Positions 43,647 through 51,640 of a stretch of 64,000 bases of DNA are shown piece after piece. Location of the stretch: the NCBI RefSeq assembly GCF_035503745.1, contig NZ_DATJTC010000007.1:13364-77363 (forward strand), read 5' to 3'. Source of the stretch: Dyella_B sp035503745 (GTDB lineage Bacteria > Pseudomonadota > Gammaproteobacteria > Xanthomonadales > Rhodanobacteraceae). The notes under the pieces were generated by a model that saw only the letters and a list, made by a program, of their open reading frames with translations, ran no database searches and was not told the DNA's origin. Within the stretch, counting starts at the first letter, position 1, and each line of letters opens with the position of its first letter. A program made the position numbers and the translations under genes.

Positions 43647-43907
43647 AATGCTTCGCAGGCGGCAGGATGTCCACAAGGCCCACAGGTTGTGCTGCGCGGC
43701 GCCAGCAAGACTGGCCATCTTGGCAAGCCGCGCGGCGCGGGCCGCGAGCCCTCTGGACATCACCTCTTTTCTTCAAGTTCAAGGAGTGGGGCCTGCCCTG
43801 TCTGTCCGCAAGCCTTCGGTCCGCCGTTTAGACAGCCAGCCAGTCTGCCTTTGCCGACGGTCCCATGCCCTGCGGACAGACAGGACGGGTGACGCCTGCG
43901 AAGCATT
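43647..43907. mobile_element. MITE-like element with nested inverted repeats
   Basis: Perfect 14-bp terminal inverted repeats (aatgcttcgcaggc at 43647-43660 and its complement at 43894-43907) enclose 233 bp. A second perfect 14-bp inverted repeat (43797-43810 with 43871-43884) lies inside. No gene is present in 43613-43960. The terminal repeat also forms a hairpin at 59305-59340, so it belongs to a dispersed family. No target duplication was recognised. A structured RNA is the alternative. Confidence 0.5.
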
Positions 43908-43960
43908 CATCAGTGCATGCCTAAGTCCAGCACGCTCGATGTTCAAGGGTTGCAAAGACC

Positions 43961-45178
43961 CTATACCGCCTGCCCCGCCGCGTAGCCCGATGCCCAGGCC
44001 CACTGGAAGTTGTAGCCGCCCAGCCAGCCAGTGACATCAACCACTTCGCCGATGAAATACAGGCCAGGCACCCGCTTGGACTGCATCGTGCTGGAAGAGA
44101 GGCCATCGGTATCCACGCCGCCGAGCGTGACTTCGGCTGTGCGATAGCCTTCGGTGCCGCTGGCGACGATCGGCCAGTGATGCAACTGCGCGCCGATCTC
44201 GCGCAGCTGTGCATCGCGGTACTGGTGCATCGGCCGGCTTTGCAGCCAGAGTTCGCACAGGCGCTGCGCCAATCGCTTGGGCAACAAATCGCCCAGCACA
44301 TTGCGCAATTGGGCGGCAGGGCGTGCCGCGCGCTGGGCGACCAGCCAGTCGCCAATGTCCACCTCCGGCGAAAGATCGACACGCAGGTCGTCGCCGGGCT
44401 GCCAGTAGGAGGAAATCTGCAGAATCGATGGGCCGCTGATGCCGCGATGCGTAAACAGCAGCCCCGCGCGAAAGCTACGCTTGCCCACGCTCGCCTGGGC
44501 AACCGGCAACGCGACGCCGGCAAGATCCTGGTAGTGCTCCTGGTGCTTGCCGCTCAAGGTCAACGGTACCAGGCCCGCGCGGGTGGCCAGCACGTTGTGG
44601 CCAAACTGGCGCGCCAGCTCATAACCGAAGCCGGTAGCGCCCATGCTGGGGATGGAAAGGCCACCGGAAGCAATCACCAGGGCGTCGGCGTGGATGTCGC
44701 CTTTCGCCGTCGACACGGCGAAACTTTCGTTCGCCTTGCGTACGCGTTGCACCGCGCAGCTGGTTTCGATGCGCACGTTCGCCGCCGCGCATTCATCCAG
44801 CAGCATGCGCACGATCAGCTTGGAAGACTCCTCGCAGAACAACTGGCCCAGCTCTTTCTCGTGATAGGCGATACGGTGTTTCTCGACCAGCGCGATGAAG
44901 TCGGCGGGCGTATAGCGTGCCAGCGCCGATTTGGCGAAGTGCGCATTGGCCGAAAGGTATTGCGCGGGCGTCACGCCCAGGTTGGTGAAATTGCAGCGCC
45001 CGCCGCCTGACATGAGGATCTTTTTGCCCGGCTTGTTGGCATGGTCGAGCACCAGCACCTGCCGCCCGCGCTGCCCGGCGGTGAGGGCGCACATCAAGCC
45101 TGCCGCGCCGGCCCCGATGATCAGCACATCCACTTTCACATCGTCACCGTAAGCCCGTCCGCCGGCATGCACAGGCAT
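43961..45178 (-). CDS. YhiN/HI0933 family flavoprotein
   Basis: A 405-residue FAD-binding oxidoreductase of the HI0933-like family. FAD is bound through VLIIGAGAAGLMCALTAGQRG near residue 18, followed by the family signature GKKILMSGGGRCNFTNL. Further motifs are VIASGGLSIPSMGATGFGY, and near the end LYFIGEVVDVTGWLGGYNFQWAWASG (quoted in part: GWLGGYNFQWAWASG). The reaction is not known for the family. The ATG at 45178 has GGTGGA seven bases upstream; a GTG at 45139 would remove 13 residues. Divergent from yajQ. Confidence 0.92.
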   Translation of the reverse strand: MPVHAGGRAYGDDVKVDVLIIGAGAAGLMCALTAGQRGRQVLVLDHANKPGKKILMSGGGRCNFTNLGVTPAQYLSANAHFAKSALARYTPADFIALVEKHRIAYHEKELGQLFCEESSKLIVRMLLDECAAANVRIETSCAVQRVRKANESFAVSTAKGDIHADALVIASGGLSIPSMGATGFGYELARQFGHNVLATRAGLVPLTLSGKHQEHYQDLAGVALPVAQASVGKRSFRAGLLFTHRGISGPSILQISSYWQPGDDLRVDLSPEVDIGDWLVAQRAARPAAQLRNVLGDLLPKRLAQRLCELWLQSRPMHQYRDAQLREIGAQLHHWPIVASGTEGYRTAEVTLGGVDTDGLSSSTMQSKRVPGLYFIGEVVDVTGWLGGYNFQWAWASGYAAGQAV

Positions 45179-45238
45179 GCATTATCCACCAGATACATGC
45201 TTTACACTTGCGACCTACCCCTGTTGCGGACCATCGCC

Positions 45239-45721
45239 ATGCCCTCTTTCGACGTGATTTCCGAGGTCGATAAGCACGAACTGACCAACGCCGTCGACCA
45301 GGCCAACCGCGAACTCTCCACCCGTTTTGACTTCAAGGGCACGGATGCGAAGTTCGAGCTGGACAAATTCGTCATCACGCAAAGCGCGCCGAGCGAATTC
45401 CAGTTGCAGCAGATGATGGACATCCTGCGCGGCCGGCTGGCCTCGCGCAAAATCGACACGCGCGCGCTGGACGTCGCCGAGCCGGAAACCAACCTCGCCG
45501 GCGCCCGGCAGAAAATCACCGTCAAGCAAGGCATCGAGCAGCCGGTCGCCAAGGATCTGGTGAAGATCCTCAAGGAGTCCAAGCTCAAGGTCGAAGCGCA
45601 GATCAACGGCGACAAACTGCGCGTGACGGGCAAGAAGCGCGACGATTTGCAGCTTGCCATGGCGGTGTTGCGCAAGGCCGAGGTGAACCTGCCCCTGCAG
45701 TTCGACAATTTTCGCGATTGA
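45239..45721 (+). CDS. yajQ: YajQ family nucleotide-binding protein
   Basis: A 160-residue protein with two ferredoxin-like domains. The start MPSFDVISEVDKHELTNAVD and the RFDFKGTDAKFEL and KVEAQINGDKLRVTGKKRDDL stretches match the family closely. In Xanthomonas a YajQ homologue binds cyclic di-GMP and controls virulence genes, so a signalling role is plausible here (established for the relative, inferred here). The ATG at 45239 gives the standard N-terminus. It is convergent with a DUF1345 gene. Confidence 0.95.
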   Translation: MPSFDVISEVDKHELTNAVDQANRELSTRFDFKGTDAKFELDKFVITQSAPSEFQLQQMMDILRGRLASRKIDTRALDVAEPETNLAGARQKITVKQGIEQPVAKDLVKILKESKLKVEAQINGDKLRVTGKKRDDLQLAMAVLRKAEVNLPLQFDNFRD

Positions 45722-45836
45722 GCCGCAAGGCAGGCGGCACTTCCTCGCCGCGTGCGGACCCTGCCGTTGCTTTGACTGGGGCGCCCGACTCCATCCTGCC
45801 CCTCCTGTGTTGCACACCGGGAGGAAGTAAAAGGCG

Positions 45837-46532
45837 CTAGGCCAAACCCGCGGCGATGTTCACGCTGATGGCAATGATGAACACATTGAAGAAAAACGCC
45901 ACCACGCTGTGCAACAGCGCCGTGCGGCGCAAAGTGTGGCTGGTGATCTGCACGTCCGACACCTGGAAACACATGCCGATCACGAAGGCGAAGTAAAGAA
46001 AATCCCAGTAATCGGGCTGTTTGGTGCCTGGAAATTCGAGCCCCTCGTGCTGCTTGCCGAAATCGCCGTAATAGCCATGCGCGTAGTGCAAGGCATACAT
46101 GGTGTTCATGAAAAGCCACGAAAGCACGATGCTGAGCGCCGCCATGCCCATTACTTTCGCGCCCCCGCCCTTGGCCGCATGCAATTCCGTGGACAAGGCC
46201 ACCAGCACCACGCTCGACACGGCCACGGCTACCCACAGCGTGGCGCGACGCCCGGTGTCCTGCGCGCGCGCATGGCGGCACATGTGCTCGGCGCCGGCGC
46301 GGTTGAACATGCGCATCACCATGCCCAGGTAGAGCAACGCGCCAAGATCGAAGCCGAGCAATAGCGCCAGCGCCGGCTTCACCCCCGCTGTAGCCAGCCC
46401 GGCACCCGTGGCGACGAAGACCACGCTGGAAACGGCCAGCCATGGCCGGGCGCGCACGAAGCGCAGGGGCGCCCAGCGGCGGCGCGCAGCCCGAGCCGTG
46501 GGCTTGACGTCAACGGGCGTGTTCATGGGCAT
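45837..46532 (-). CDS. DUF1345 membrane protein
   Basis: A 231-residue inner-membrane protein with about six hydrophobic segments. The family's conserved C-terminal block is visible: LHYAHGYYGD, GLEFPGTKQPDYWDFLYFAFVIGMC and QITSHTLRRTALLHSVVAFFFN (quoted in part). The DYWDFLYFAFVIGM and DVQITS stretches are diagnostic. Function unknown. ATG at 46532 and at 46526 are both possible. It is followed by yajQ in convergent orientation and preceded by a GNAT gene 27 bp away on the same strand. Confidence 0.9.
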   Translation of the reverse strand: MPMNTPVDVKPTARAARRRWAPLRFVRARPWLAVSSVVFVATGAGLATAGVKPALALLLGFDLGALLYLGMVMRMFNRAGAEHMCRHARAQDTGRRATLWVAVAVSSVVLVALSTELHAAKGGGAKVMGMAALSIVLSWLFMNTMYALHYAHGYYGDFGKQHEGLEFPGTKQPDYWDFLYFAFVIGMCFQVSDVQITSHTLRRTALLHSVVAFFFNVFIIAISVNIAAGLA

Positions 46533-46559
46533 GCTTGTGGTTCGTCCGCATGGCGCCGG

Positions 46560-46835
46560 TCATGCGCGCAGCGCCGCGTACTCGGGATGGCGCTCCATCC
46601 ACGATCGCGCGTAACTGCAGGCGGGCTCCACCTTCCAGCCCTCGCCGCGTGCCGCTTCCATCGCCGCACGGACCAGTTCGCCGGCAATGCCCCGGCCGCC
46701 CACGTCATCAGGCACCCAGGTATGCGTGATGGTCATGATTCCATTGTGCAGGCTGTAATCGAGCTGGCACGCCTCGCCATCGACCTTCGTTTCGAAACGA
46801 TGCGCCGCCCTCAGGTGCCGAATGTCGTAACTCAT
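46560..46835 (-). CDS. Small GNAT-like acetyltransferase (YjdJ type)
   Basis: A 91-residue short GNAT protein. The acetyl-CoA pyrophosphate-binding loop is VGGRGIAGELVRAAMEAA and the family end is PACSYARSWMERHPEYAAL, given in part: CSYARSWMERHPEY. This short class lacks the N-terminal part of standard GNATs; E. coli YjdJ is the usual reference. Substrate unknown. It lies 27 bp upstream of the DUF1345 gene and could be co-transcribed with it. Confidence 0.9.
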   Translation of the reverse strand: MSYDIRHLRAAHRFETKVDGEACQLDYSLHNGIMTITHTWVPDDVGGRGIAGELVRAAMEAARGEGWKVEPACSYARSWMERHPEYAALRA

Positions 46836-46913
46836 GCCGCGTCCCAGCCGATGGCTCTAAACCCAAGCATAGAACGACGCGCCTGGCGGCGCCCATCGCA
46901 TGGCGCAAACCGA

Positions 46914-47990
46914 TCATGCCGCGGCCTGCGCCTTCACCTGTTCCCGGCGCACGCGCACCGCCTGGGACAGCCGCTCCAGCACCTGCACGGAAGTGTCCCA
47001 GCCGATGCAGCCATCGGTGATGCTCTGTCCGTAGGCAAGCTCGCAACCGGGTACCAGGTCCTGCCGGCCGGCCAACAGATGGCTCTCGATCATTACGCCT
47101 TGAATACGCGTTTGGCCCGCCTCCAGTTGTGCGGCGATGTCGGCGACGACGCGCGGCTGGTTTTCCGGTTGCTTGCCGCTGTTGGCATGGCTTGCATCGA
47201 TCATCAGACGCTCGGCGAGTCCGGCCTTGGCCAGCGCGGCGCATGCCGCGGCAACGCTGGCGGCATCGTAGTTGGGTGTTTTGCCGCCGCGCAGGATCAC
47301 GTGGCAATCGTCATTGCCGCGGGTCGCGGCGATCGCCGTGCGTCCGCGCTTGGTCACCGCCATGAAATGATGCGGACGGGCCGCCGCCAATACCGCATCG
47401 ACGGCGATCTTCACGTTGCCATCGGTGCCATTCTTGAAACCCACCGGGCAGGAAAGGCCCGACGCAAGCTCGCGGTGCGACTGGCTCTCGGTAGTGCGCG
47501 CGCCAATGGCGCCCCAGGCGACCAGGTCGGCGATGTACTGCGGCGTGATCAGATCCAGGAATTCGCAGCCGGCCGGCAGGCCCAGGGCGTTGATATCGCA
47601 CAGCAGGCGCCGTGCCAGGCGCAGGCCCTTGTCGATGTGGTAACTCTCGTCCAGGTCCGGATCGTTGATCAGCCCCTTCCAGCCCACGGTGGTGCGCGGT
47701 TTTTCGAAATACACGCGCATGACGATTTCCAACGTGTCGATATGGCGCTCGCGCTCGGCGGCCAGACGTCTGGCGTAATCCAGCGCGGCGGCCGGGTCGT
47801 GAATCGAACACGGGCCGATCACCACGGCCAGGCGATCGTCCTGTCCGTGCAGGATGCGATGCAGGGCGCGGCGCGTGCTCGCGACGGTGGCGATGGCCGG
47901 CTCGCTGGGCTGGCAATCGCGCATGACCTCGGCTGGGGTGGCAAGCTCCTTGAGCTCGCGGATACGTAAATCGTCGGTGAGGCTGGTCAT
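46914..47990 (-). CDS. aroG: 3-deoxy-7-phosphoheptulonate synthase (class I DAHP synthase)
   Basis: First enzyme of aromatic amino acid synthesis: condenses erythrose 4-phosphate and phosphoenolpyruvate. The 358-residue class I enzyme has VVIGPCSIHDPAAALDYA, MRVYFEKPRTTVGWKGLIND (quoted in part), LPAGCEFLDLITPQYI, GARTTESQSHRE, GFKNGTDGN and MIDASHANSGK. Which of AroF, AroG or AroH feedback types it is cannot be told safely, so the symbol is provisional. The ATG at 47990 has AGGA eight bases upstream. A leader peptide gene rich in aromatic codons and a terminator precede it, implying attenuation control. Confidence 0.95.
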   Translation of the reverse strand: MTSLTDDLRIRELKELATPAEVMRDCQPSEPAIATVASTRRALHRILHGQDDRLAVVIGPCSIHDPAAALDYARRLAAERERHIDTLEIVMRVYFEKPRTTVGWKGLINDPDLDESYHIDKGLRLARRLLCDINALGLPAGCEFLDLITPQYIADLVAWGAIGARTTESQSHRELASGLSCPVGFKNGTDGNVKIAVDAVLAAARPHHFMAVTKRGRTAIAATRGNDDCHVILRGGKTPNYDAASVAAACAALAKAGLAERLMIDASHANSGKQPENQPRVVADIAAQLEAGQTRIQGVMIESHLLAGRQDLVPGCELAYGQSITDGCIGWDTSVQVLERLSQAVRVRREQVKAQAAA

Positions 47991-48028
47991 GTGGCAATTC
48001 CTTCTATCTCGATGTCCGGCGGCCCAAC

Positions 48029-48060
48029 AAAAAAGCCGCCAGGGTGGCTGGCGGCTTTTT
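48029..48060 (-). terminator. Attenuator terminator in the aroG leader
   Basis: An 8-bp GC stem (48035-48042 with 48048-48055), extended by five A-T pairs, with a 5-nt loop and a T run on the minus strand. It lies between the leader peptide stop and aroG, 39 bp before the aroG ATG. The 5' arm GCCGCC can pair instead with GGCGGC in the leader peptide codons, which would be the antiterminator. Confidence 0.85.
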
Positions 48061-48085
48061 GAGGAAAGTGGGTGATCTTGCTTTG

Positions 48086-48166
48086 TTACGATCGCGCACC
48101 ATGCTCCGCCGCCGGCTTCGGATAGCCATAAAACCAGAAGTAATAGCGGCGGGAGGCGAGGATCAT
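48086..48166 (-). CDS. Aromatic-rich leader peptide of the DAHP synthase attenuator
   Basis: A 26-codon open frame, too short for usual gene finding. It encodes a peptide beginning MILASRRYYFWFYGYPK: eight of ten consecutive codons after the arginines are Tyr, Phe or Trp (YYFWFYGY). It ends with TAA 26 bp before the terminator hairpin and 95 bp before aroG. Ribosome stalling on these codons when charged aromatic tRNAs are scarce would favour the antiterminator and allow aroG expression. The start has no clear ribosome-binding site, and a -10-like TATCAC lies 8 bases upstream, so it might be leaderless. This is a textbook attenuator layout. Confidence 0.85.
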   Translation of the reverse strand: MILASRRYYFWFYGYPKPAAEHGARS

Positions 48167-48394
48167 GGTTGCCAGTGATAGCACATCCTCGTCGCGATGC
48201 AAACAGCGGCGGCGGGTTTCGCGATAGGTCGGGGCCTGCTTACACTATCGCGTGGCCCGCGCCGGGAGCCGTTTGCTCGCCAGCCAAGGAAGCGTGAGGG
48301 AGGTGTACATCCGTACACGACGACGCGACGGCGCCGGATGGCGGGCAAACAGACCCCTAGGCCCCGCCGCCGATTCATTCTCTGGAGTTGTCCC

Positions 48395-48823
48395 ATGTTG
48401 CGTTCGCTGCCCCTGCTCGCCGTCGCCCTGCTTGCCCTGTCCGCGCTGGCCCCCAACCTGGCCTGCGCCGATGACGTGGGCAAGCTGGTGATCACCGACC
48501 AGAAGGTCGGCACAGGCACCAAGGCACAGGACGATTCAGAGGTAAGGATCAACTACACCGGCTGGCTGTATAGCGCCAAGGCTGCCGACCACCATGGCGC
48601 CAAGTTCGACAGTTCCTACGATGCCGGCCGCCCGCTGGAGTTCGTGATCGGCGCCGAGCAGGTGATCCCGGGCATGGATAGCGCCGTGCGCGGCATGCGC
48701 GTGGGAGGCAAGCGCGAGGTGATCATTCCTTCCTCGCTCGGTTACGGCTCCCGCGGCGCAGGCAGCGACATCCCGCCCAACAGCGCGCTAGTGTTCGACA
48801 TCGAGCTGGTTGGGGTGCGTTGA
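48395..48823 (+). CDS. Exported FKBP-type peptidyl-prolyl isomerase
   Basis: A 142-residue protein with a signal peptide (MLRSLPLLAVALLALSALA, cleavage near ACADD) and one FKBP domain: VRINYTGWLYSAKAADHHGAKFDSS, GRPLEFVIGAEQVIPGMDSAVRGM (in part) and the closing IPPNSALVFDIELVGVR. Active-site positions typical of FKBPs (Tyr, Phe, Asp, Val-Ile, Trp replaced by Phe/Val) are largely kept. Acts in the periplasm as a folding catalyst. GGAG lies eight bases before the ATG at 48395. Followed by an SH3b protein gene on the same strand. Confidence 0.92.
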   Translation: MLRSLPLLAVALLALSALAPNLACADDVGKLVITDQKVGTGTKAQDDSEVRINYTGWLYSAKAADHHGAKFDSSYDAGRPLEFVIGAEQVIPGMDSAVRGMRVGGKREVIIPSSLGYGSRGAGSDIPPNSALVFDIELVGVR

Positions 48824-48925
48824 CCGCTTACATCGGCGCCACCATGCAATCGCGCGAAAATTGAGCCATGATGACGGCGCATTGACGTCGTAACCCCCAC
48901 TGCGCCCACGCTGGAGGATGGCCCG

Positions 48926-49618
48926 ATGAAGCGGATGCTCTGGTCGCTCGCGACCGCCCTGTTGATGACGGTTACCGCGACGACGTTCGCGGCCGATGGC
49001 TACACCATCGGCAACGTCAATATGCGTGCGGGACCGGATCCGGACTACCCGCTGATCCTTACGCTGGCGACCGGCACACCCGTGTCCATCCAGGGCTGCA
49101 CCGACGGATGGCAATGGTGCGACGTGATCGCGGCCGGCAATCGCGGCTGGGTGGCCGGTACGTATCTGCAGTACACCTATAACAGCCAGCCGGTAATGGT
49201 GACCGACTACGGTGCCCGGATCGGCATTCCCATCGTCTCGTTTGTCATCGGCACCTACTGGGCGCGTTACTACACGGGGCGCCCGTTTTACCGCGATCGC
49301 GCGCGCTGGTACGGCCGCCCGATACCGAGCCGGCCACCGCCGCGCCCGCCAAGGCCGCCTGTGCGTCCGCCCGGCGGCAACCGGCCCATGCCGCCGCCGG
49401 GCGGAAACCGCCCGCAACCGCCGGCAGGCAATCGCCCGCAGCCACCAGGGGGTGGCAATCGGCCGCAACCGCCCGGTGGAGGCAACCGTCCGCAGCCGGG
49501 TGGAAGCCATCCACCTGGCGGTAACAAACCGGCACAAAACAACCGTCCGGCACCGCGTCCGAATCCCCAGCAAGGCAACCAGGGTAACCACGGCAACAAT
49601 GGCAATGGCGGCAACTGA
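48926..49618 (+). CDS. Exported SH3b-domain protein with Pro/Gly/Asn repeat tail
   Basis: A 230-residue protein: signal peptide (ending TTFAADG), a bacterial SH3 domain (residues 25-85: NVNMRAGPDPDYPLILTLATG, VSIQGCTDGWQWCDV, RGWVAGTYLQ), a short hydrophobic stretch (IGIPIVSFVIGTYWARYY), then a tail of about 100 residues of Pro/Gly/Asn/Arg motifs such as GGNRPQPPGGGNRPQPPGGG. The two cysteines in the SH3b domain could form a disulfide. Probably an envelope protein interacting with peptidoglycan. The tail repeats are likely variable in length. Convergent with selO. Confidence 0.85.
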   Translation: MKRMLWSLATALLMTVTATTFAADGYTIGNVNMRAGPDPDYPLILTLATGTPVSIQGCTDGWQWCDVIAAGNRGWVAGTYLQYTYNSQPVMVTDYGARIGIPIVSFVIGTYWARYYTGRPFYRDRARWYGRPIPSRPPPRPPRPPVRPPGGNRPMPPPGGNRPQPPAGNRPQPPGGGNRPQPPGGGNRPQPGGSHPPGGNKPAQNNRPAPRPNPQQGNQGNHGNNGNGGN

Positions 49619-49694
49619 ATGGCCAGGCATCGTTGCGTGACGCCAGCACCGAGGTCCCGCCGCCCTGCGGCCGGGGCCTCGATGCAGGCAGGCC

Positions 49695-51260
49695 TTACGA
49701 ACTGCAGGACAGCATCGAGCAACCCGCGCGGGATTTCGCCCAGGCCGGACGTTTCTGCGCGAAGTGTTCGCGCCCGGGCTGTTCCTCATAGGGCCGCCTG
49801 AGCACCTCAAGCAAGGTGTGGATGCCCGCATAGTCGCCTTCCGTCGCGCGGTCGATGGCTTCCTGCGCCAGGTAGTTGCGCAGCACGTAACAGGGATTGG
49901 CCGCGTGCATACGCTGCCTGCGCTGTGCCGGCGCCAGCGCGTCGGCCAGCAAGCGGGCGGCGTAATCGTCCAGCCATGCGGCGAAACCGGCTTGTGTCGC
50001 TTCAAGCCTGGCCTGGTCGTAAAACGCCTGGCGCAGCGGATCGAGCCGGGGCTGTCGCGGGTCGATCTCGCTCAGTGCGCGGAAAAACAGCGTCATGTCG
50101 ACTTCCCCCTGTTGCATCAGCAATTGCAAAGCCTCCATGCGCGCCAGGTCATCATCGCGGCATTCGGACAGGCCCAGCTTGTGCGCGACGGTATTGCGCA
50201 GTTGCAAGGCGTACTCGGCGGCATAGGCATCCAACCCCGCCCGAAGTGGCGCGACGTCGTCAAACAGCGGCGACAGTGCCGCGGCAAGACGGCTGAGGTT
50301 CCACCACGCCACGTTCGGTTGCTGGCCGAAGCGATAGCGGCGGCGCACGGCATCGGTGGTGTTGGGGGTCCAGTCCGGATCGAAATCGTCGATCCAGCCA
50401 TACGGGCCATAGTCGATGGTAAGGCCCAGGATCGACATGTTGTCGGTATTCATCACGCCGTGCACGAAGCCCACCCGCATCCAGTGCGCGACCATGCGCG
50501 CGGTGCGCACGCATACTTGGCCGAACCAGTCGGCGTAGCGTGTCTGGCCGCGGCCGGCCAGCTGCGGAAAGTGGTGGTTGATGGTGAAGTCGGCCAGCAT
50601 CTGCAGCAGCGCGGTATCGCCGCGCGAGGTCGGCAGTTCGAAATGACCGAAGCGGATGAACGAGGGCGCGACCCGGCACACGATCGCGCCCTGCTCCTGC
50701 TCCGGGTGCCCGTCATAGAACATGTCGCGTTCCACCTGCTGGCCGGTCGCCACCAGGCTGAGCGCGCGCGTGGTGGGGACGCCAAGGTGATGCATGGCCT
50801 CGCTGCACAGGAATTCGCGAATCGACGAGCGCAGCACGGCCCGGCCATCCGCGCCGCGCGAATACGGCGTGGCACCGGCCCCTTTCAGCTGTAGCTCGAG
50901 CCGGTCTCCGCTGCGGGTCACCACCTCGCCCAGCGAAATGGCGCGCCCGTCGCCCAGTTGCCCGGCCCACACGCCGAACTGGTGCCCGCCATAGTTGGAC
51001 GCCCACGGCTGCATGCCCGTCATCAACCCATTGCCGCCGAACACCTGGGCAAAAAACGGCGCGGCGACATCGGCCTCGCCCAGGCCCAATTCGGCCGCAA
51101 CTTCCCGTGACCAGGCAAGCGTGCGCGGTGCGGGCACAGGGCTGGGATCCACCCGCGAGTAGAACGCGCCCTGCACCTGCCGGCTACCCCGGCCATGATC
51201 GGGATCGCCCGGCAGCTGGCGAATGAAGGCGTTGTCGAATACCAAGGAAGTCAAGGACAT
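49695..51260 (-). CDS. selO: Protein adenylyltransferase SelO (YdiU)
   Basis: Pseudokinase-fold enzyme that transfers AMP to Ser, Thr and Tyr of target proteins, linked to redox stress. The 521-residue product has the family motifs NYGGHQFGVWAGQLGDGRA, LQLKGAGATPYSR, GRAVLRSSIREFLCSEAM, VHGVMNTDNMSILGLTIDYGP (in part) and ends in MLSCSS, where the penultimate cysteine region is selenocysteine in some relatives; here it is a normal Cys codon. The ATG at 51260 gives the family start SLTSLVFDNAF. No ribosome-binding site is evident. Confidence 0.95.
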   Translation of the reverse strand: MSLTSLVFDNAFIRQLPGDPDHGRGSRQVQGAFYSRVDPSPVPAPRTLAWSREVAAELGLGEADVAAPFFAQVFGGNGLMTGMQPWASNYGGHQFGVWAGQLGDGRAISLGEVVTRSGDRLELQLKGAGATPYSRGADGRAVLRSSIREFLCSEAMHHLGVPTTRALSLVATGQQVERDMFYDGHPEQEQGAIVCRVAPSFIRFGHFELPTSRGDTALLQMLADFTINHHFPQLAGRGQTRYADWFGQVCVRTARMVAHWMRVGFVHGVMNTDNMSILGLTIDYGPYGWIDDFDPDWTPNTTDAVRRRYRFGQQPNVAWWNLSRLAAALSPLFDDVAPLRAGLDAYAAEYALQLRNTVAHKLGLSECRDDDLARMEALQLLMQQGEVDMTLFFRALSEIDPRQPRLDPLRQAFYDQARLEATQAGFAAWLDDYAARLLADALAPAQRRQRMHAANPCYVLRNYLAQEAIDRATEGDYAGIHTLLEVLRRPYEEQPGREHFAQKRPAWAKSRAGCSMLSCSS

Positions 51261-51407
51261 GGGGCGAAATATTCGGGCGGCGCGTGGGTGTTGCAAGACT
51301 TATGGCAGGGGTCGCTAAATTCCTTCACGTCTTCTACACATTCTCCGTAATTCCTTGCTAAAGTAAGCCAGCGGCTACGCAGGGGTAGCCGATGGAGTAG
51401 ATAAACC

Positions 51408-51608
51408 ATGCACATGCTTCTTGCTCGTTCCGCCATGACGCGCGGAATGCAGCTGGTAGCAGGGATGCTTTCCCACCTGGTCATGCACGACACCAAATCC
51501 AAGCAACGCACCGCCTCCGATACCAACCTGGTCTCCTGGGTATCGGGCGCGCACTCGCGTCGCGAAGATGAGCTGGCACGCCACCGCTTGATGCAAAGCC
51601 CGCCATGA
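51408..51608 (+). CDS. Short basic protein, uncertain
   Basis: A 66-codon frame (MHMLLARSAMTRGMQLVAGM...) with a hydrophobic middle (about residues 14-26) and a charged C-terminal half ending in RHRLMQSPP. GGAG lies ten bases before the ATG, a hairpin (ggctac/gtagcc) lies just upstream of it, and a TAAAGT -10-like box precedes that, so the region looks like a small transcription unit. The family is not recognised. It ends 6 bp before a perfect palindrome shared with the end of the convergent rsuA gene. It could be non-coding. Confidence 0.45.
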   Translation: MHMLLARSAMTRGMQLVAGMLSHLVMHDTKSKQRTASDTNLVSWVSGAHSRREDELARHRLMQSPP

Positions 51609-51614
51609 TCTTGT

Positions 51615-51640
51615 CCGGCGAATCGCTAGCGATTCGCCGG
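51615..51640. repeat. Perfect 26-bp palindrome over the rsuA stop codon
   Basis: The sequence from 51615 to 51640 is fully self-complementary (centre cgctagcg). It contains the last codons and TAG stop of the minus-strand pseudouridine synthase gene. As RNA it could form a hairpin on either strand and may terminate both convergent genes, though no T run follows. Confidence 0.85.
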
